44,371 nucleotides of DNA from positions 1 through 44,371 of the forward strand of contig DWYY01000026.1 of the NCBI GenBank assembly GCA_019118445.1, in the 5' to 3' direction. This DNA comes from Candidatus Eisenbergiella merdipullorum. GTDB taxonomy: Bacteria; Bacillota; Clostridia; Lachnospirales; Lachnospiraceae. A program made the translations under genes and the position numbers. Below are positions 41,283-44,371 of the stretch, piece after piece; within the stretch, counting starts at the first letter, position 1; the number at the start of each line of letters is the position of its first letter. The notes under the pieces are model-generated. The model saw nothing but the letters and a program-made list of their open reading frames with translations. It made no database searches and was not told the origin of the DNA.

Positions 41283-41672
41283 CTACTCCTTCCCCGGCCT
41301 CGGTATATTATTCACAATAACAATGCCGCCGGCATCTGTTTTCTGCCCTTCCGCCCGTTCGTGCCGCTTCATCAGCTCCCGCCCAGCGGCCATTCTGGTA
41401 TCAAGCGAAGCCTCAAGCCCGAACTGGTCTTTGATTTCTCCGCGGAGAACAGCAGAATAAAATCTCTGCACCTCTGCGGCGCTTGCTATTCGGGAATCGT
41501 CAATCTGCTTCTGGCGTTCTGCGATATATGCGGAAATGGACGGTTTTGACAAGTTTTCTGCACCTATTTGCCTTGCACTGCTATCCTTATACCCCGCCCG
41601 CTTCGCCGCCTCCGTCGCATTCCCGCACTCTATGTAATAATCCGCAAACGCCTTTTGCTTCGGTGTAAGCAT
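41283..41672 (-). CDS. terS: Terminase small subunit
   Basis: The 129-residue protein begins LTPKQKAFADYYIECGNATE and AAKRAGYKDSSARQIGAENL, the HTH of the terminase_2 family. An oligomerisation helix and a flexible end follow. It recognises the packaging site. It precedes terL as usual. Confidence 0.92.
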   Translation of the reverse strand: MLTPKQKAFADYYIECGNATEAAKRAGYKDSSARQIGAENLSKPSISAYIAERQKQIDDSRIASAAEVQRFYSAVLRGEIKDQFGLEASLDTRMAAGRELMKRHERAEGQKTDAGGIVIVNNIPRPGKE

Positions 41673-41924
41673 TTAGCCACCGTCCTTCAATAGTTCATCA
41701 ATGCAGTCATTCCACCCGCAAACATAATCAAAATCTTCGTGAGCATTCCTATTGTTTGATTCAAATTTATCCGGCAGAGCGCGTATCGGGCACCAGTCTG
41801 GCTTGCTTTTATTATGCCGATACTCCATAACATTTCTTCCGACAATGCAATCATCCGCCAAACTTCTCAACAAACAATCTCTACAGTCCGCAGGTATATC
41901 CACCATAATAATTCCTTTACTCAT
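41673..41924 (-). CDS. Small Cys-containing phage protein
   Basis: The 83-residue protein has CRDCLL, CIVG, WCPI and CGW, with paired cysteines suggesting a zinc site, and an acidic helical end. The start may be 41924 or the in-frame ATG 18 nt later (41906), which has AAGGA upstream. Function unknown. Confidence 0.68.
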   Translation of the reverse strand: MSKGIIMVDIPADCRDCLLRSLADDCIVGRNVMEYRHNKSKPDWCPIRALPDKFESNNRNAHEDFDYVCGWNDCIDELLKDGG

Positions 41925-42194
41925 TTATTCACCGTCCTGTCCTTCCCAACTATCTACCATTTCTCTGATGTTTCTCAATACCATCTGCGACCTTGCCGCA
42001 ATATCTATCCTGCTTTTCTCATATCCTTTGTACTCTGCATTTCTCTCCAGCGTGTCCACCAGATAGAGAATAACTTCTTCGGCAAAATCCATGTTTTCAA
42101 GAACCTTTCTGTCCACATGGCTTTCGCCTATGCTTTCTATCGGGCCAACCAGAGTATTGATGATAGATTGTCTTTCTCTTTGTCTCTCTGTCAA
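41925..42194 (-). CDS. Phage helical protein, unknown
   Basis: The 89-residue protein uses a TTG start at 42194, because AGGAGGG lies at the right distance inside the end of the Lar gene. The longer ATG-started frame lies wholly within that gene's territory. The sequence is helical (RQRERQSIINTLVGPIESIG) and ends EGQDGE, sharing a 16-bp junction string with genes further right. Function unknown. Confidence 0.62.
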   Translation of the reverse strand: MTERQRERQSIINTLVGPIESIGESHVDRKVLENMDFAEEVILYLVDTLERNAEYKGYEKSRIDIAARSQMVLRNIREMVDSWEGQDGE

Positions 42195-42198
42195 TGTT

Positions 42199-42465
42199 TC
42201 AAGCCCTCCTGTTCCAGTTTGCAATCGCTTTTTCTGGTGTGCCTGCGGATTCTGCCGTAGCACCACATTTTTTGCATTCGCACCACAGCACATCTCCTTC
42301 TTCGATGTGCATATCAACATAAGCACCTGTCTCCGGGTCAATCTCTGGATATTCAACTCCATTGTCTTGCAGTATTCCAATTCCTCCGCAGAAGGGGCAT
42401 TTCTTTATTTCATCAAGATTTTCATCATCGTTCCAGCCGTTGTATATATCTTTAACAACCTTCAT
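42199..42465 (-). CDS. Lar-like restriction alleviation protein
   Basis: The 88-residue protein has a CPFCGG knuckle near residue 23, a second pair CECKKCGA near 70 and the ending EKAIANWNRRA. These define the Lar family, whose founding member eases host type I restriction. It is common in phage early regions. Confidence 0.85.
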   Translation of the reverse strand: MKVVKDIYNGWNDDENLDEIKKCPFCGGIGILQDNGVEYPEIDPETGAYVDMHIEEGDVLWCECKKCGATAESAGTPEKAIANWNRRA

Positions 42466-42721
42466 TCTTCCTTCCTTTCGTCTGCTCCCATATCTCCGCC
42501 AGACACTTCACCGCCTCAACCGCGCTCGCCGTCCGTAATATCTCATAGTCCCTCATCTTCCAGCCATTCCGACCGTTTTGCAGTGTAGGCGTTGACAATA
42601 TCCACACCGTTATCATGCGCCCCTGCTCCGGGCTGTAGAATTGGCTGGTTCCGATTTTAATTACTAGGCCGGTTGAGAGGATAGCGCGCTGGAGCTTTTT
42701 CATAGTTGTGTTGAGGTTCAT
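42452..42721 (-). CDS. Conserved small phage protein
   Basis: The 89-residue protein, MKKLQRAILSTGLVIKIGTS after a short lead, with SPEQGRMITVWILSTP, is a type recurrent in Clostridia phages. The start at 42721 follows the previous stop directly, with CGGAGG upstream. It overlaps lar by 14 nt. Function unknown. Confidence 0.72.
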   Translation of the reverse strand: MNLNTTMKKLQRAILSTGLVIKIGTSQFYSPEQGRMITVWILSTPTLQNGRNGWKMRDYEILRTASAVEAVKCLAEIWEQTKGRKNEGC

Positions 42722-42931
42722 TTACGCCTCCGGCATTTTGTACGATTTTGCTTTATTCCAATTTGTATATACTATTTCTGCATATATTTCTGTCGCTCTA
42801 CGCCTGTCAGCATATACTCCGAGCACCTTTTTCCTTCTCCTGTCTGCTGGGTCTTTGCATGAAATCTCATTACCCTGTAAACTCACCTCATGTATATCTA
42901 TAATTTCTCCATTTTGCGTTGTAACAATCAT
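42722..42931 (-). CDS. Small phage protein, unknown
   Basis: The 69-residue protein (VTTQNGEIIDIHEVSLQGNE, RRKKVLGVYADRRRATEIYA) has a strand-rich start and a basic centre. GGAAAGGAAG precedes it. I recognise no family. Confidence 0.66.
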   Translation of the reverse strand: MIVTTQNGEIIDIHEVSLQGNEISCKDPADRRRKKVLGVYADRRRATEIYAEIVYTNWNKAKSYKMPEA

Positions 42932-43007
42932 ATTCTTCCTTTCCCGCCCCGCACAGTTCCTATACTAATTTTACCATGCGTGGCGCTCCTCACTTCTCAT
43001 CACATTT

Positions 43008-43310
43008 TCAGTATTTCCAGCGCCCGTACAGCTTCAGGCGTTCGTACAGCATCGCCAGCGTCTTCCTCCGGTATGCGTAGAAATCTTCCTCATTCACCGG
43101 GATCATCTTCTTTTTGTATAGTGTTCTGTACCCTGTATGTTCTATTATGCTTTCGCATATACAATCTTCGATTCCAGGGGCGGAGGAAAGTGCGGTTTCG
43201 TGTAGGATTTCTATGTCTCTGGCATCAAGGTTTTTGCATCGGTCTTTCAATGCATTTTCCTCATCAGTTGTGAGGCCGTAATCCTTCAGTTTTTTATACC
43301 TTGTACGCAT
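43008..43310 (-). CDS. Phage protein, unknown, helical
   Basis: The 100-residue protein starts RTRYKKLKDYGLTTDEENAL and has a helical centre and a basic end (TLAMLYERLKLYGRWKY). Its pattern suggests a small DNA- or RNA-binding regulator, but no family is certain. A G-rich site (GAGGTGGGGG) precedes ATG. Confidence 0.7.
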   Translation of the reverse strand: MRTRYKKLKDYGLTTDEENALKDRCKNLDARDIEILHETALSSAPGIEDCICESIIEHTGYRTLYKKKMIPVNEEDFYAYRRKTLAMLYERLKLYGRWKY

Positions 43311-43329
43311 TCCCCCACCTCTTCTTGCT

Positions 43330-43446
43330 TTAATCTAACAACTCACTTTCGTATTTCATTACCAATATCGCTCCCACCGCCGCCAGTAACAGCGGTGAAA
43401 GAAGGACAGCAACGATGCATTTCAGTGGAAATAGTATTTTACGCAT
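43330..43446 (-). CDS. Small membrane protein, 38 aa
   Basis: The frame MRKILFPLKCIVAVLLSPLL continues LAAVGAILVMKYESELLD: a basic start, one long membrane helix and an acidic end. ATG 43446 overlaps the YopX stop codon (ATGCGTAA), with GGTGAAAAG upstream, so it is translationally coupled. Function unknown; could be a small membrane effector. Confidence 0.62.
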   Translation of the reverse strand: MRKILFPLKCIVAVLLSPLLLAAVGAILVMKYESELLD

Positions 43447-43879
43447 TCTTTTCACCGTCCTGCGCTAATAATTCTGGGTTGTCGAATATATTCCCGACAA
43501 CATCGAGCCAATCCTCAGAATTATCCAAATAGATTCCATAAAGCCCTTTTCTTTCAATGTAATACTGCGCATTTGAACCATAATTGACAGAGCCAATTAT
43601 TTTTTCATAATTAAATTTCCCAGATACGATATCATTCTCCCAAATCCGATTACCGTTCTTGTCTTCCAGCCCTGTGTACTGGCAGAGAGTTTCATGATTA
43701 ACTTTATACCATTTCTCAAATCCGATATTCTTATCGTGTTCATCAGCATACATATTAGATTTTTCGATAGGAATAATAATGGCTTCGTATCCTTCAGCAG
43801 CGTCAGCCGAATAAATGATATTCCCCTCCACCCATTTTCCATTATCTATTCGCTTTGCTTTAAAGAGTATCTCTCTCAT
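43439..43879 (-). CDS. YopX family phage protein
   Basis: The 146-residue protein opens REILFKAKRIDNGKWVEGNI and has TLCQYTGLEDKNGNRIWEND with VVGNIFDNPELL: a textbook YopX protein. YopX proteins are common in Firmicute prophages; their role is unknown. Its end (AQDGEKNA) carries a string repeated at other gene junctions here. Confidence 0.92.
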   Translation of the reverse strand: MREILFKAKRIDNGKWVEGNIIYSADAAEGYEAIIIPIEKSNMYADEHDKNIGFEKWYKVNHETLCQYTGLEDKNGNRIWENDIVSGKFNYEKIIGSVNYGSNAQYYIERKGLYGIYLDNSEDWLDVVGNIFDNPELLAQDGEKNA

Positions 43880-44371
43880 ACCTTTTCACCGTCCTGTCCT
43901 ACTCGTTTATTCCATGCTTCTGCTACCTCTGCATATCCCGTACCTTCTCCGAGCACATCAGCAATCAGCGTATGGAATGCATCCTTCTGGCTTCCCGCTG
44001 ACAGCTGCGTTGTACAGCCAAACATACTTTCCATGAAATCCGGCTGAAGCTCTTCCGCCTTCCTGGCACTGTACAGCATCCCATGGATATCCGTCTGCCG
44101 GTCGTTGAATGCCGGGAACAGAAAACCATGCAGTGGTTCCTCCACCACCCAGTCACGGATCCGGTTCTCAACCCGGTTTTCCTGCGGCTGATATGCCAGA
44201 CCAGCCTTCGACAGCTGCACCGGACATATACATCCCAGCAGGTACTCATATACCTCCTCAGAGGCGTCAAACATTTCAGAACCGTCAGACGCTTTCCCGG
44301 GAATATCGTATGTACCGTGGATCAGGATGATATAATAATTTCCCGGACAGAAATAATTCTCGATCACTTTC
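43876..44371 (-). CDS. DUF4317 protein, partial, with Lar-like C-terminal end
   Basis: The reading frame is open to the window edge, so its start lies beyond. About residues 1-140 as visible (ENYFCPGNYYIILIHGTYD, EEVYEYLLGCICPVQLSKAG, EPLHGFLFPAFNDRQTD) match DUF4317, a chromosomal Clostridia family. The last 20 or so residues (YAEVAEAWNKRVGQDGEKV) do not; they look like the AxEAWNRRV end of Lar proteins plus the phage QDGEK junction. The normal DUF4317 C-terminal part is missing. The switch falls near 43,925-43,950. This is either an in-frame recombination between host and phage or an assembly chimera. Confidence 0.75.
   Translation of the reverse strand, partial: KVIENYFCPGNYYIILIHGTYDIPGKASDGSEMFDASEEVYEYLLGCICPVQLSKAGLAYQPQENRVENRIRDWVVEEPLHGFLFPAFNDRQTDIHGMLYSARKAEELQPDFMESMFGCTTQLSAGSQKDAFHTLIADVLGEGTGYAEVAEAWNKRVGQDGEKV
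43885..43896 (+). repeat. Repeated gene-junction string TTCACCGTCCTG
   Basis: The same 12-mer occurs at 41928-41939, 43451-43462 and 43885-43896, always across a stop/start junction, where its reverse complement CAGGACGGTGAA encodes the QDGE end and serves as upstream context of the next start. Two copies share 16 bp. Confidence 0.85.

Overview
The window looks like a Lachnospiraceae (gut Clostridia, cluster XIVa) chromosome. Positions 1 to about 13,045 are host sequence and the rest is a temperate tailed-phage genome (siphovirus, SPP1/A118-like head genes) integrated at a tRNA-Lys gene. The host part is GC-richer and carries Firmicute-type genes with strong AGGAGG ribosome sites. The right part is AT-richer, and nearly all its genes read leftwards in a canonical phage order.

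Host part, left to right: cutC; a cytoplasmic GH13 alpha-amylase-family enzyme; a 300-bp cluster of DnaA-box-like 9-mers; a fused PD-(D/E)XK nuclease / DinG-type helicase; a small HPr-like protein lacking the active histidine; a radical SAM / DUF4130 pair predicted to act on DNA, whose promoter carries two LexA (SOS) box-like sites; an operon of a VTT-domain membrane protein and two glycosyltransferases of glycolipid type; a Cof-type HAD phosphatase; and a DUF6512 membrane protein. Only the 3' half of a tRNA-Lys(UUU) is present at 13,046-13,093. This is the expected scar at the end of a prophage that lies away from the intact tRNA.

Prophage part, in transcription order (right to left): small early/middle genes (YopX, Lar-like and others), small terminase, large terminase, an HNH-AP2 homing-type endonuclease, portal, a fibre-like insert, minor capsid proteins, a block of accessory virion or cargo proteins, scaffold, major capsid, head-tail connectors mixed with a holin, a metallopeptidase-like protein and DUF4417, tail tube, tail chaperones, tape measure, distal tail and baseplate, and a GH25 endolysin. 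No integrase, repressor or replication module is visible. The last gene at the right edge is a host-type DUF4317 coding sequence whose end looks like the tail of a phage Lar protein. The prophage may therefore be truncated by recombination there, or the contig may be chimeric.

The most interesting locus is the moron island between the endolysin and the attachment site (13,188-14,633). A ribbon-helix-helix regulator and a complete, solitary Cas5 form an operon. Its 3' untranslated part holds three degenerate type I-B-like CRISPR repeats separated by only 16-17 nt, followed directly by a terminator. Divergent to it is a 63-aa very acidic protein. Three near-identical 19-bp boxes lie inside the two divergent promoters. 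No other cas gene is present. The layout suggests a phage device that interferes with, or borrows, a host type I-B CRISPR-Cas system: an Aca-like regulator, a Cas5 decoy or subunit, crRNA-like RNAs and a candidate small anti-CRISPR. That function is inference; the gene content and repeats are directly visible.
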